From positions 5,766,001-5,830,000 of the forward strand of contig NZ_CP029378.1 of NCBI RefSeq assembly GCF_003268675.1: a DNA stretch of 64,000 nt, written 5' to 3'. Origin of the DNA: Streptomyces bacillaris. GTDB taxonomy: Bacteria > Actinomycetota > Actinomycetes > Streptomycetales > Streptomycetaceae. How positions within the stretch are numbered: the stretch's first letter is position 1; each line of letters opens with the position of its first letter. Under the pieces are notes generated by a model, which was given only the letters and a program-made list of their open reading frames with translations, did not search any database and was not told where the DNA came from. Shown in pieces: positions 8,774-17,553 of the stretch. The position numbers and the translations under genes were made by a program.

Positions 8774-9062
8774 GGGCGTCATCCTGCCTGCTGGCGGCAC
8801 GTGCGGACAACGCGGGGGCGGCAAAGAACCGGTTCTGTCGCGGTTGTGCGGCGCGGGCGGCGGGCCGGAGCGATGAGAGCGCGACCAAGGGCGCGGCGAA
8901 GCACGGGGAAGCCGGAGGGAGGCGGAACGGTACCGCGAGGAGAGCCTTGGTGAAGGGTGGGTAACCGGAAATTCATGTACATCGGGAACTGTTGACACTC
9001 GTCCGTACGTACTATTACCGGCCATACGTTGTCCGGCCGGTCAGGCAGTTCGGGGGAAACTC
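8774..9062. promoter_or_regulatory. Divergent promoter region between the tailed TerD gene and the CitE-like operon
   Basis: A 289-bp region without a gene. A consensus-like TTGACA lies at 8992-8997, followed by the AT-rich stretch TACTATTAC centred near 9010. The spacing from TTGACA is short for a housekeeping sigma-70 promoter, so the start site is uncertain. GTACGTAC, a perfect 8-bp palindrome, sits between the two elements. Confidence 0.4.
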
Positions 9063-10235
9063 ATGCGTCACTTCGGGTATATGTCGCCCGCTGCCCGGGA
9101 GGGCCTGTTCTTCCGGGAGCCGTGTGAGTTCAGCGCGGACTCGCCCGCGAGCCTGCTCTCCGTCGCCCTGGGTGCCACGCTCTACTCCCCGGCCACCCGG
9201 CCCACCCTGGCCGACGACGTGATGAAGCAGGCCGCCCGGGGCGTCGTCTCCATGGTGCTGTGCCTGGAGGACTCGATCGACGACGCCGAGGTGGTCGGCG
9301 CCGAGGCCAACCTGATCAGGCAGTTCACCGACCTGGCGGAGCGGGAGCCGCCCGGTGCCGGACTGCCGCTCCTCTTCGTCCGGGTCCGCGAACCGGGCCA
9401 GATCACCGACCTGGTCGCCCGTCTCGGCCCCTCGGTCCGGACACTGTCCGGTTTTGTACTTCCCAAGTTCACCGAGGAGCGTGGATCGCTCTTCCTGGAG
9501 GCCCTGGCGGAGGCCGAGGCGGCGTGCGGACAGCGGCTCTTCGCCATGCCCGTCCTCGAATCGCCCGAGCTGCTCCACCTGGAGACGCGCGGCGAGGTCC
9601 TCCAGGGCATCGCGCGCTGCGTCGACAAGTACCGGGACCGGGTGCTCGCCCTGCGGCTCGGCGTCACCGACTTCTGCTCGGCCTACGGGCTGCGCCGCGC
9701 GCCCGACATGACGGCGTACGACGTCCAGATCGTCGGTTCCGTCATCGCGGACGTGGTCAACGTGCTGGGCCGGGCGGACGGCACCGGCTTCACGATCACC
9801 GGCCCGGTCTGGGAGTACTTCCGCCGCCAGGAGCGCATGTTCAAGCCCCAGCTGCGCCGCAGCCCCTTCCTGGAGGGCAGCGCCGAGGAGCTGCGTACGG
9901 CACTCATCGAGCACGACCTGGACGGCCTGCTGCGGGAGATCGAGCTGGACCGGGCCAACGGCCTGCTCGGCAAGACCTGCATCCACCCGTCGCATGTGGC
10001 ACCCGTCCACGCACTGTCCGTGGTCAGCCATGAGGAGTTCACCGACGCGCAGGACATCCTGCGCCCGGAGCGCGGGGGCGGCGGGGTGCTGCGCTCGGCG
10101 TACACGAACAAGATGAACGAAGTGAAGCCCCACCGGGCCTGGGCCGAGAGCACGCTGCGGCGGGCCGAGGTCTTCGGCGTGGCGAGGGACGACGTCGGCT
10201 TCGTGGACCTGCTGGCCGCGGGCCTGGCGACGTGA
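9063..10235 (+). CDS. HpcH/HpaI aldolase / citrate-lyase (CitE-like) family protein
   Basis: A 390-residue TIM-barrel protein of the CitE/HpcH superfamily, which cleaves or forms C-C bonds next to a carboxylate using a divalent metal. Visible motifs are TLYSPATRPTLADDV, VVSMVLCLEDSIDDAEV (acidic metal region, about residues 62-78), FVLPKFTEERG, RLGVTDFCSAYGLRR and GLLGKTCIHPSHVAPVHAL. This branch occurs in Ter-linked operons, where comparative genomics (Anantharaman, Iyer and Aravind) proposed that CitE-like, PRTase and HAD proteins make a nucleoside-like metabolite; the actual substrate is unknown. ATG 9063 is used. The downstream PRTase frame begins at the GTGA overlapping this stop. Confidence 0.88.
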   Translation: MRHFGYMSPAAREGLFFREPCEFSADSPASLLSVALGATLYSPATRPTLADDVMKQAARGVVSMVLCLEDSIDDAEVVGAEANLIRQFTDLAEREPPGAGLPLLFVRVREPGQITDLVARLGPSVRTLSGFVLPKFTEERGSLFLEALAEAEAACGQRLFAMPVLESPELLHLETRGEVLQGIARCVDKYRDRVLALRLGVTDFCSAYGLRRAPDMTAYDVQIVGSVIADVVNVLGRADGTGFTITGPVWEYFRRQERMFKPQLRRSPFLEGSAEELRTALIEHDLDGLLREIELDRANGLLGKTCIHPSHVAPVHALSVVSHEEFTDAQDILRPERGGGGVLRSAYTNKMNEVKPHRAWAESTLRRAEVFGVARDDVGFVDLLAAGLAT

Positions 10236-10276
10236 GTGCGCGTTCGATGAGCGGGCGCGCGAGGAGAGAAGAGACC

Positions 10277-12115
10277 GTGGACGTGGTGTGGTCGGGCGAC
10301 TGGGTGGCCGAGCGGCTGGGCGTGGCCCTGGAGGGCGACGGGGAGCTGCGGGAGCTGCTGGGCCTCGCCCTGCGGCGCAACCCCAAGCGGGCCCATCTGC
10401 TCGTCTCCAACGTGCTGGGCAAGCATGTGCCCCAGAAGCCTTCTGTCGTGTACGGGGCGGGGTACGGGCTCGGTGAGCGGGTCCGGGCGCTCCTCGGCGC
10501 CGAGGAGGCCCGCCGCGCGGTGGTCCTCGGGTACGCGGAGACGGCCACCGGTCTCGGCCACGCCGTCGCGGACGGCCTGCGGGACGCCCCGTACCTCCAC
10601 TCCACCCGGCGCCCGGTCGCGGGCGTCGCCCCGGCGGGGGGCTTCGAGGAAGCCCACTCGCACGCCACCTCGCACCTGCTGCTGCCGGAGGACCCCGGGC
10701 TGCTGGCTTCCGGGGCCGTGGGGGACGCCTCCGCCCTGGTGCTGGTCGACGACGAGTTCTCCACCGGCAACACGGTCCTGAACACCATCCGGGCCCTGCA
10801 CGAGCTGCACCCGCGCGAGCGGTACGTGATCGTCGCGCTGGTCGACATGCGCTCGCCGGCCGACCGTGACCGGCTGACCGCCTTCGCCGCCGAGATCGGC
10901 GCCCGCGTCGACCTGGTGACCCGCGCCGCCGGAACGGTGTCGCTGCCGGACGGCGTACTGGAACGCGGCCAGGCGCTGGTCGCGGAGCGGGAGGCCGAGC
11001 AGGCGCCCCCGCCCGAGCAGGCGGAGCACGCTGTGCAGGCGGGACGGGCGCAGACGCAGGCGCAGCCCGGGGGAGCCGGTGCGGTCGCGAGCGCGGGCCC
11101 GTCCGGGGGCGCCGATGGAGCGGCGAGCCACTCCGGGGAGACCTCCGAAGGCCCTACCGCCGGTGGAGCTGCGGACGACTCCAGGGAGACCTCCGAAGGC
11201 CCCGCCCCCCTCACCCGGGTCGGCCTCGGCTGGCCCGCGGGCGTCCCGGACGGCGGCCGGCACGGCTTCACCCCGGCCCACCGGGCGGCGCTCGAAGCGG
11301 CGCTCCCGGGCATGGCGGAGCGGATCGCGGCCGCGCTGGGCGACGACGCCCGCAGCGGCCCTCGCAGCGGGCCCCGCCGGGTCCTCGTCCTCGGCTTCGA
11401 GGAGCTGATGTACGCGCCGCTGCGCCTGGGCACCGCCCTGGAGGAGGCGCTGGGCGCGGACGCCGACGTCCGCTACTCCACCACCACCCGCTCCCCGGTC
11501 CTCGCCGTCGACGACCCCGGCTACGCGATACGCACGCGCCTGGTCTTCCCGGCCCATGACAGCCCCGCGGACGGCCCCGGCGACCGGTACGCGTACAACG
11601 TGGCGGGCGCGGGCTTCGACGCGGTGGTCGCCGTCGTCGACTCCACCGCCGACACCCCCGAGCTGCACGCCCCCGACGGCCTGCTGGCCCGCCTGGCGGC
11701 CCACACCGGCCACGTACTCCTCGCGGTCGTCCCCTCGTACACCCCCCACCCCACTCCCGCCCCCACCAGGAGCCCTCCGTGCTGCCCGAGCCCCTCCGAG
11801 GCCCCGACTTCTCCAGTTACGCGCCCGAGGACGTCGGCTGGCTGCTCCAGGACCTCTCGGACACCCGGCTGGAGGCGCCCACCGAGGAGCGCGAGGAGGC
11901 GATCCAGAGCGGCGGCGCGCACTACGCGGAGTCGCTGCCCGTGGAGTACCAGCCGAGCGCCGAGTACCAGGCCCTGTTCACCGCAGCCCTGGACGCCTCG
12001 GCCGCGCGTATCGCCCGTGCGGTGGGCACCGTCACCGAGACGGTCCTCGCCGAACGTGGCCCGCGCCCGGTCCTCGTCTCGCTCGCCCGCGCCGGTACGC
12101 CGGTGGGCGTGCTGA
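10277..12115 (+). CDS. Ter-operon phosphoribosyltransferase with TRSP domain (no stop before the next gene)
   Basis: The N-terminal part is an orotate-PRTase-like domain: the PRPP loop ALVLVDDEFSTGNTVLNTI lies near residues 154-172. A disordered Gly/Glu/Ser linker follows (about 240-320), then a TRSP domain containing STTTRSPVLAVDD. It is predicted to transfer or release a phosphoribosyl group in the Ter nucleoside-like pathway. GTG 10277 is favoured by GAGGAG upstream; GTG 10232 (overlapping the previous stop) and ATG 10247 are alternatives. The conserved protein ends near 11735 (LLAVVPSYTP). The frame then stays open for about 380 bp, overlapping the StiP gene, and the tail looks like out-of-frame translation. 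A lost stop or an indel is likely. Confidence 0.75.
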   Translation: MDVVWSGDWVAERLGVALEGDGELRELLGLALRRNPKRAHLLVSNVLGKHVPQKPSVVYGAGYGLGERVRALLGAEEARRAVVLGYAETATGLGHAVADGLRDAPYLHSTRRPVAGVAPAGGFEEAHSHATSHLLLPEDPGLLASGAVGDASALVLVDDEFSTGNTVLNTIRALHELHPRERYVIVALVDMRSPADRDRLTAFAAEIGARVDLVTRAAGTVSLPDGVLERGQALVAEREAEQAPPPEQAEHAVQAGRAQTQAQPGGAGAVASAGPSGGADGAASHSGETSEGPTAGGAADDSRETSEGPAPLTRVGLGWPAGVPDGGRHGFTPAHRAALEAALPGMAERIAAALGDDARSGPRSGPRRVLVLGFEELMYAPLRLGTALEEALGADADVRYSTTTRSPVLAVDDPGYAIRTRLVFPAHDSPADGPGDRYAYNVAGAGFDAVVAVVDSTADTPELHAPDGLLARLAAHTGHVLLAVVPSYTPHPTPAPTRSPPCCPSPSEAPTSPVTRPRTSAGCSRTSRTPGWRRPPRSARRRSRAAARTTRSRCPWSTSRAPSTRPCSPQPWTPRPRVSPVRWAPSPRRSSPNVARARSSSRSPAPVRRWAC

Positions 12116-12939
12116 TGCGCCACTGGGCCCGCCACCGGCACGGCCTGGACCTGCCGCACTACGCGATCTCCATCGTCCGGGGCCGGGGCATCGACGCCAC
12201 CGCGCTGCGCTGGCTCGCCGCCCACCACGACCCGGCCGACGTGGTGTTCGTCGACGGCTGGACGGGGAAGGGCGCGATCACCCGCGAACTGGCGGCGGCG
12301 ATCAGCGCGTTCGAGGAGTCGAGCGGGATCTCCGGCTTCGACCCGGAGATCGCGGTGCTCGCGGACCCGGGCGGCTGCGTCCGTACGTACGGCACCCGCG
12401 AGGACTTCCTGATCCCCTCGGCCTGCCTCAACTCCACGGTCTCCGGCCTTATTTCCCGTACGGTGCTCCGCGCCGACCTGGTCGGGCCGGACGACTTCCA
12501 CGGCGCGAAGTTCTACCGGGAGCTGGCGGAGTCCGACGTCTCGGGCGACTTCCTGGCGGCGGTGGCCGCGCGCTTCGACGAGGTGGCGGACGAGGTGGAC
12601 GCGGCCACCAAGGAGCTGCTGGCCGCCGACCGGGCGCCGACCTGGGAGGGCTGGGCGGCCGTCGAGCGGATCAGCGAGGAGTACGGCATCCACGACGTCA
12701 ACCTGGTCAAGCCGGGCGTGGGCGAGACCACCCGGGTCCTGCTGCGCCGGGTCCCCTGGAAGATCCTGGCCAGGCGAGGGGCGGGCGCGGACCTCCAGCA
12801 CATCCGGCTGCTGGCCGAACAGCGCGGCGTCCCGGTCGAGGAGGTCGACGACCTCCCGTACAGCTGTGTCGGTCTGATCCACCCCCGCTACACGCGCGGC
12901 GCGACAGGGGCGGACGGCAAGGCGGTCCAGGGCGCATGA
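11779..12939 (+). CDS. StiP-family protein of the Ter operon (PELOTA/PRTase-like)
   Basis: A 386-residue protein of the family labelled cysteine protease StiP in databases; comparative work instead describes RNA-binding PELOTA and PRTase-like regions, so the protease name is doubtful. Visible segments are FSSYAPEDVGWLLQDLSD, VLVSLARAGTPVGVLMRHW, DVVFVDGWTGKGAITREL (a PRPP-type loop, near residues 153-170) and PYSCVGLIHPRYTRGA at the end. GTG 11779 has AGGAG 7 nt upstream. It overlaps the 3' extension of the PRTase frame, and its ATGA junction with the HAD gene shows translational coupling. Probably acts with the CitE-like, PRTase and HAD proteins. Confidence 0.85.
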   Translation: MLPEPLRGPDFSSYAPEDVGWLLQDLSDTRLEAPTEEREEAIQSGGAHYAESLPVEYQPSAEYQALFTAALDASAARIARAVGTVTETVLAERGPRPVLVSLARAGTPVGVLMRHWARHRHGLDLPHYAISIVRGRGIDATALRWLAAHHDPADVVFVDGWTGKGAITRELAAAISAFEESSGISGFDPEIAVLADPGGCVRTYGTREDFLIPSACLNSTVSGLISRTVLRADLVGPDDFHGAKFYRELAESDVSGDFLAAVAARFDEVADEVDAATKELLAADRAPTWEGWAAVERISEEYGIHDVNLVKPGVGETTRVLLRRVPWKILARRGAGADLQHIRLLAEQRGVPVEEVDDLPYSCVGLIHPRYTRGATGADGKAVQGA

Positions 12940-13769
12940 GCACGACTTCACCGGCCACTTCGTCGGCCACGCTGGTGGCGAGCGACCTCGACCGTACGCT
13001 GATCTACTCGACGGCCGCGCTCGACCTGAGGATGCCCGACGCCGAGGCCCCCCGGCTGCTCTGCGTCGAGGTGTACGGCCACAAGCCCCTCTCGTACATG
13101 ACGGAGACGGCCGCCGCCCTCCTCACCGAGCTGGCGGGCGCCACGGTCTTCGTCCCCACCACCACCCGCACCCGCGAGCAGTACCACCGCATCCATCTCC
13201 CCGGCCCCGCCCCCCGGTACGCGATCTGCGCCAACGGCGGCCACATCCTGGTCGACGGCGTCTCCGACCGCGACTGGCAGCAGCAGGTGGAGGCGCGCAT
13301 CGCGGACGAGTGCGCCCCCCTCACCGAGATCCGCGCCCACCTCGCCACCACCGCCGACCCGGCCTGGCTCCTCAAGGAACGGGTGGCCGAGGACCTCTTC
13401 GCCTACCTGGTCGTCGAGCGCTCCCTGCTGCCCGAGGAGTGGGTGAAGGAGCTGGCGGTGTGGGCGGCGGAGCGCGGCTGGACGGTCTCCCTCCAGGGCC
13501 GGAAGATCTACGCGGTCCCCGTGCCGCTCACCAAGAGCGCCGCCATGAACGAGGTCGCCCGCCGCACCGGCGCCACCCGCACCCTCGCCGCCGGGGACTC
13601 CCTCCTCGACGCGGACCTGCTGCTCGCCGCCGACCTCGGCTGGCGCCCCGGCCACGGCGAACTGGCCGACCATGACTGGTGCGCCCCGCACGTGGTGGCG
13701 CTGGAGGAGCGGGGCGGGGCGGCGGGGGAGGAGATCCTGCGCCGCTTCCTGGCCGCGTCGACCGCGTAA
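12936..13769 (+). CDS. HAD family hydrolase of the Ter operon
   Basis: A 277-residue haloacid-dehalogenase superfamily phosphatase. Motif I is DLDRTLIY (about residues 17-24), motif II is in the VFVPTTTRTREQY segment, and the distal acidic motif is ATRTLAAGDSLLDADLLLAA. The cap domain lies between them. It overlaps the StiP gene by ATGA, so it is the last gene of the four-gene operon. In this family of Ter operons the HAD protein is predicted to dephosphorylate the pathway product; the substrate is unknown. Confidence 0.88.
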   Translation: MSTTSPATSSATLVASDLDRTLIYSTAALDLRMPDAEAPRLLCVEVYGHKPLSYMTETAAALLTELAGATVFVPTTTRTREQYHRIHLPGPAPRYAICANGGHILVDGVSDRDWQQQVEARIADECAPLTEIRAHLATTADPAWLLKERVAEDLFAYLVVERSLLPEEWVKELAVWAAERGWTVSLQGRKIYAVPVPLTKSAAMNEVARRTGATRTLAAGDSLLDADLLLAADLGWRPGHGELADHDWCAPHVVALEERGGAAGEEILRRFLAASTA

Positions 13770-13834
13770 GACCCGGGGCAGGTCCAGGGCCGGTTTCGGC
13801 TGCGCCGGGGCGCGGGGTGGGCGAGGCTGGGGGC

Positions 13835-14494
13835 ATGACCAAGGGCAACGAAACCAAGATCACGGACGAGCTGTACGCGTACATGCTGGCCCACAACCCG
13901 CCGCTCGACCCGGTCCAGCGGGAGCTGGTGGAAACCACCTACGCCCGGTTCCCCGACCACGCGGGCATGGTGTCGGCCGAGGAACAGGCCCCGCTCCTCG
14001 CCTTCCTGGTCCGCCTGGTGGGCGCCCGGCATGTGGTGGAGGTCGGCACGTTCACCGGCTTCAGCGCCCTGGCGATGGCCCGCGCGCTGCCCGCCGACGG
14101 CACGCTGATCGCCTGCGACATCTCGGAGGAGTGGACGGCGTACGGGCGCGAGGCCTGGGCGAAGGCGGGCGTCGCGGACCGGATCGACCTGCGCATCGCC
14201 CCGGCCCTGGACACCCTGCGCGCCATGCCCGCCGGGCCGCACATCGACTTCGCCTACCTGGACGCGGACAAGGGCGGCTACATCGCGTACTGGGAGGAGC
14301 TGGTGCCCCGGATGCGGCAGGGCGGACTCATCGCCGTGGACAACGTGCTCTTCCACGGCGGTGTCACCGACCCCGGGGCGACCGGACCGGCGGCGGCGAT
14401 CAAGGAGTTCAACGACCATGCGGCCGCCGACGCCCGGATGGACACCGTGCTGCTCACGGTCGCGGACGGCCTGACACTGGCCCGCAAGAAGTAG
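13835..14494 (+). CDS. O-methyltransferase, class I SAM-dependent (CCoAMT type)
   Basis: A 219-residue O-methyltransferase of the caffeoyl-CoA/catechol type, which methylates hydroxyl groups using SAM and a divalent metal. The SAM-binding motif is HVVEVGTFTGFSALAMA (about residues 66-82), and FAYLDADKGGYIAYWEE and GLIAVDNVLFHGGVTDP carry the acidic metal-site residues. ATG 13835 begins MTKGNETKITDELYAY. It lies 65 bp after the HAD gene, so it may be read from the Ter operon or from its own promoter. The acceptor cannot be predicted. Confidence 0.88.
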   Translation: MTKGNETKITDELYAYMLAHNPPLDPVQRELVETTYARFPDHAGMVSAEEQAPLLAFLVRLVGARHVVEVGTFTGFSALAMARALPADGTLIACDISEEWTAYGREAWAKAGVADRIDLRIAPALDTLRAMPAGPHIDFAYLDADKGGYIAYWEELVPRMRQGGLIAVDNVLFHGGVTDPGATGPAAAIKEFNDHAAADARMDTVLLTVADGLTLARKK

Positions 14495-14536
14495 CGCGGG
14501 TCCTGCGCTCGGGCCCTTGCCGTCGGCCGTCGCGGC

Positions 14537-14755
14537 TCAGCCGCAGCAACCGCCGCCGCAACAGCCCCCGCCTCCGCCTCCGTTGGAGGGCGCGGGGGCG
14601 GACGCGGCGGCGCCGCCCACGGCCACGGCGGAGAGCAGCTTGACGGTGTCGTCGTGCCCGGCCGGGCAGGAGGCCGGGTCCGAGGACTGGGCCATGGGCC
14701 GGCTGAGTTCGAACGTGTCGCCGCAGGTACGGCAGCGGAATTCATAGCGAGGCAT
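14537..14755 (-). CDS. FmdB-family zinc ribbon protein
   Basis: A 72-residue protein with the FmdB/CxxC regulatory zinc-ribbon start MPRYEFRCRTCGDTFELSRP; a further cysteine pair is only partly preserved (ASCPAGHDD). It ends in a Gly/Cys-rich tail (GGCCGGGCC) that could add metal ligands. ATG 14755 is preferred, since family members begin MPxYEFRC; a GTG at 14761 would add two residues. It is convergent with the O-methyltransferase gene. Function in regulation is inferred only from the family name. Confidence 0.8.
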   Translation of the reverse strand: MPRYEFRCRTCGDTFELSRPMAQSSDPASCPAGHDDTVKLLSAVAVGGAAASAPAPSNGGGGGGCCGGGCCG

Positions 14756-14871
14756 GGCCACAGGCTAGAGCCATCCCCGTCCGACGGCTACGCCCCCCGA
14801 CCGAGGAGGCCGGGCGCGGCCCCGCCGGTGACGGATTCCCCCTCCCGCCGACCGCTCACGTCGGCGCGGGC

Positions 14872-16680
14872 TCAGCCCCCGCCCCCGCGCTCCTCGCGGA
14901 TGTCGGAGACGACGCGGGCGGCGGTCTGCCGGACGGCCTCGGTCTCGGTCAGGAAGTGCCAGTAGTCGGGGTGGCGGCCCTCCAGACCGGCGATGGCCCG
15001 GTCCAGGCGGGCCACGGAGTCGTCCAGCGGGCGGGCGTGCCGGGGGTCGGGGGTGTGACGGCCGGCCATGGCGAGGCGCTGGGCGTCCCGGACGGCGAAC
15101 CGGGTCCGCTCGATCTCCTGCTGCGGGTCCTTCGCCACGGCGTCCAGCCGCTGGAGCCGGTCCCCGGCGGCGGAGACCGCCTCGTCGACCGCGTTGAGCA
15201 GGGCCCGGACCGTGGAGAGCCGGGAGGTGGCATCCGCCCAGCGCTGCTCCTCACGGGCCTTCGCCGCCTCCGCGAGCTTCTCCTCGGCCTGCCGTACGTT
15301 GACGGCGGCCTGCTCCGGCACCGGCTGGAGGTCCTGCCAGCAGGCGGCCGAGAACCGCCGCCGCAGCTCGCTGAGGACCGGCTCCACCGAGCCCGCCCGC
15401 GTGGTCAGGGCCTGGGCGCGGGTCCGCAGCGACACCAGCCGCCGGTCGATCTCGGCGGCCCGCTCCGGCAGCCGCTCAGCCTCCGCCCGCAGGGCCTCCG
15501 CATCGCGCAGGACCACATCGGCCCGCTGGAGCGTCTCGGCGACCCCGTGCTTCCCCGCGCCCTGGTTGAGCTTGGTCAGCTCCGGGGCGAGGGCGGCGAG
15601 CCGGGCCGCCAGCTCATCGGCGCGCAGCCCCGCCGCCCGTACGGCATCGAGCGCGTTGCTCGCGCCGAGCAGCGCCTGCCGGGCCCGCTCCACGGCCGGG
15701 GCGAGCCGGGCGAGCTGGGTCTCCGCACTGCCCAGCAGCGACCCGAGCCCCTGCCCGAACCGGTCCAGCTCGCCCTTGACCCGTACGAGATCGTCCTTGG
15801 CCCGGGTCAGCTCGGTGCGGGCGCGGGAGGCGACGGAGGGCTCCAGGTCGTCCCGGTCCAGGTCGTGGCTGTCGACGGCGGTGATGTAGGCGTGGCTGAC
15901 CTCGTCGATCCGCCGCCCCAGCGCCGCGAAGTCCTCCGCCGCCTTGCGGCCGCGCGGGGAGTTGTCCACGGCGTTGATCGTCTCGATGGAGATCTTCAGA
16001 TCACGCTGGGCGGTGTCCAGCTCGTAGAAGGCCTCGGCGGCCGCGTCCCTGGCTGCCTGGGCCTCGGCGCGCTGGCTCTCCCCACGCCCGCCGAACCACC
16101 GGCGCGTCCCGCCTCCGGCGAAGGCGGCGGGCAGAGCCGCGACGAGGAGCGGCACGGGCAGCAGCACGAGGACCAGAGCGTCCCGCACCCCTCGCCCCGC
16201 CGAACGGTGGCCCCGCCCGCCGGGTGCTACCCGATGACCGAGCCCGCCGGGTGCCACCCGGTGACCGCGCCGGGCCAGGGCCGGGCGCTGACCTTGACCA
16301 CCTAGGGCCGACGGCTGACCCGGACCGACCGGGGCCGACGGCTGACCCGGCCCGTCCGGGGCAGCCCGGTGACCTTGCCCGTCCGGGGCTGGGCGCTGGC
16401 CTTGAACGGCCGGGACGACCTGGCGACCCTGCTCGTCCGTTGCCGCCCGGTGCCCCTGCCCGGTCAGGGCTGCCCGGTGGCCCTGCGCGGCCGCTGCTGC
16501 CCCGTGCCCCTGCGCGGCCGGTACTGCCCTGTGACCTTGCCCGATCAGGGCTGCTCCGTGCCCCTGCTCCACCGGGGCTGACCGCCGCCCTGGTGTGCCC
16601 TCGTCCCGGGCACCCGAATCACTCTCGACGGCGGAACTCCCACCCGCTCCTGCCTCTGGCCGCGTGTGTGTCGCCGTCAC
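14872..16680 (-). CDS. Coiled-coil membrane protein with a low-complexity N-terminus
   Basis: A protein of about 602 residues, family not recognised. The first ~130 residues are a degenerate repeat of GQGHRAA/GPGQPSAP type. One strongly hydrophobic segment follows (ALVLVLLPVPLLVAALPAAF), then a long Ala/Glu/Arg-rich, probably coiled-coil region to the end. Such proteins (N-terminal disordered arm, single membrane span, extracytoplasmic or cytoplasmic coil) occur widely in Streptomyces without known function. GTG 16680 (VTATHTRP) is my choice of start, although its AGAGGG site is close; the frame is open to 16743. It is adjacent to a DUF4097 lipoprotein on the same strand. Confidence 0.7.
   Translation of the reverse strand: MTATHTRPEAGAGGSSAVESDSGARDEGTPGRRSAPVEQGHGAALIGQGHRAVPAAQGHGAAAAAQGHRAALTGQGHRAATDEQGRQVVPAVQGQRPAPDGQGHRAAPDGPGQPSAPVGPGQPSALGGQGQRPALARRGHRVAPGGLGHRVAPGGRGHRSAGRGVRDALVLVLLPVPLLVAALPAAFAGGGTRRWFGGRGESQRAEAQAARDAAAEAFYELDTAQRDLKISIETINAVDNSPRGRKAAEDFAALGRRIDEVSHAYITAVDSHDLDRDDLEPSVASRARTELTRAKDDLVRVKGELDRFGQGLGSLLGSAETQLARLAPAVERARQALLGASNALDAVRAAGLRADELAARLAALAPELTKLNQGAGKHGVAETLQRADVVLRDAEALRAEAERLPERAAEIDRRLVSLRTRAQALTTRAGSVEPVLSELRRRFSAACWQDLQPVPEQAAVNVRQAEEKLAEAAKAREEQRWADATSRLSTVRALLNAVDEAVSAAGDRLQRLDAVAKDPQQEIERTRFAVRDAQRLAMAGRHTPDPRHARPLDDSVARLDRAIAGLEGRHPDYWHFLTETEAVRQTAARVVSDIREERGGGG
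16210..16600. repeat. Degenerate short tandem repeats inside the coiled-coil membrane-protein gene
   Basis: Repeated units of roughly 24-33 bp, built on words like GGGCTGCCCGGTGACC and CCGGGGC, encode the GQGHRA/GPGQPSA peptide repeats. Copies are imperfect, implying old slippage. The repeats may vary in number between strains. Confidence 0.6.
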
Positions 16681-16752
16681 ATCCCTCTCCCGTGCTGTTC
16701 CGCCCCTGCCCGGTACATTCTCCCACCAGGTAAGGACGAACACACGAGCCCG

Positions 16753-17553
16753 TTAGTTCGCGGTTCGCACCTTCACTTCCCCGTTGTCGCTGCGGGCCTT
16801 CACCACATGGGCGCTGCTCTTGCTGCGCGGCACGTCGATGCTGACCTCGCCGTTGTCGGCGCCGGCGGTCACCGCGTACTTCTCTCCGCCCTGCGGCAGA
16901 TCGATGACGATGCTCCCGTTGTCGCTGACCGTGTCCACGAGATCGGGGACGCCGCTGAACCCGAGCCGGATCTCCCCGTTGTCCGCGCGGGCGACCACGG
17001 ACTTGGTGCCTATCCGCTCGGCGAGGACGGACCCGTTGTCGCTCTTGAGGTCGAGCGGCCCGCCGGAGTCCCGTACGACGATGTCGCCGTTGTCGGCGGA
17101 GAGTCGCAGCGGGGTGTCGAACCCGACGGCGGTGACCCGGCCGTTGTCCGCGTCGGCCGCCACGGTCACCCCGCGGGGCACCTTCACCTCGTGGCGCGCG
17201 GCACAGTTGTTGATCATGGCGTCGCACTTCACCCGGAGCGTGAGGGTGTCGTTCTCCATCTTCCAGACGGGATCGGGCCCGCTGCCCAGCACCACCCACC
17301 CGTCGACCTGCCGCTCCACCTCGACCTCCCGGACATCGGCCGGCACCAGGGTCACGGTGGAGTCCTCGGCGTCGATGGTCAGCGTCTTCCCCTTCAGCGC
17401 GAAGGTCTTGCGCTCCACGGGCGCGTCATCGACATCGGCGCTCCCGCACCCGGTGAGAGCCAGCGCGACCAGCGCGCCCCCGACCCCCACGCCGACTGCA
17501 CGGCCGGGAACCCTGCGCCGCTTGCGGATCGGTGCGCTGATACGGATGTCCAC
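16753..17553 (-). CDS. DUF4097-type lipoprotein with beta-repeat domain
   Basis: A 266-residue predicted lipoprotein. A basic N-terminus (IRKRRR) and hydrophobic segment lead to the lipobox ALTGCGSAD, with the modified cysteine at about residue 36. The remainder is the DUF4097 putative-adhesin type: six or more strands ending in DNG turns (ADNGRV, ADNGDI, SDNGSV, ADNGEI, SDNGSI, ADNGEV, SDNGEV), spaced roughly every 19-24 residues, as expected for a right-handed beta-helix. ATG 17553 is used. It is anchored outside the membrane; the ligand is unknown. It sits upstream of the coiled-coil membrane gene on the same strand and may form an operon with it. Confidence 0.85.
   Translation of the reverse strand: MDIRISAPIRKRRRVPGRAVGVGVGGALVALALTGCGSADVDDAPVERKTFALKGKTLTIDAEDSTVTLVPADVREVEVERQVDGWVVLGSGPDPVWKMENDTLTLRVKCDAMINNCAARHEVKVPRGVTVAADADNGRVTAVGFDTPLRLSADNGDIVVRDSGGPLDLKSDNGSVLAERIGTKSVVARADNGEIRLGFSGVPDLVDTVSDNGSIVIDLPQGGEKYAVTAGADNGEVSIDVPRSKSSAHVVKARSDNGEVKVRTAN

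Noticed and set aside
11779..12939. Cysteine protease function for StiP
   Set aside because: The database name is not supported by a visible Cys-His dyad; a PRPP-type loop is seen instead.
11556..13769. 737-codon frame spanning StiP and HAD genes
   Set aside because: Low-complexity Arg/Pro/Gly translation before 12936; only its end is the real HAD gene.
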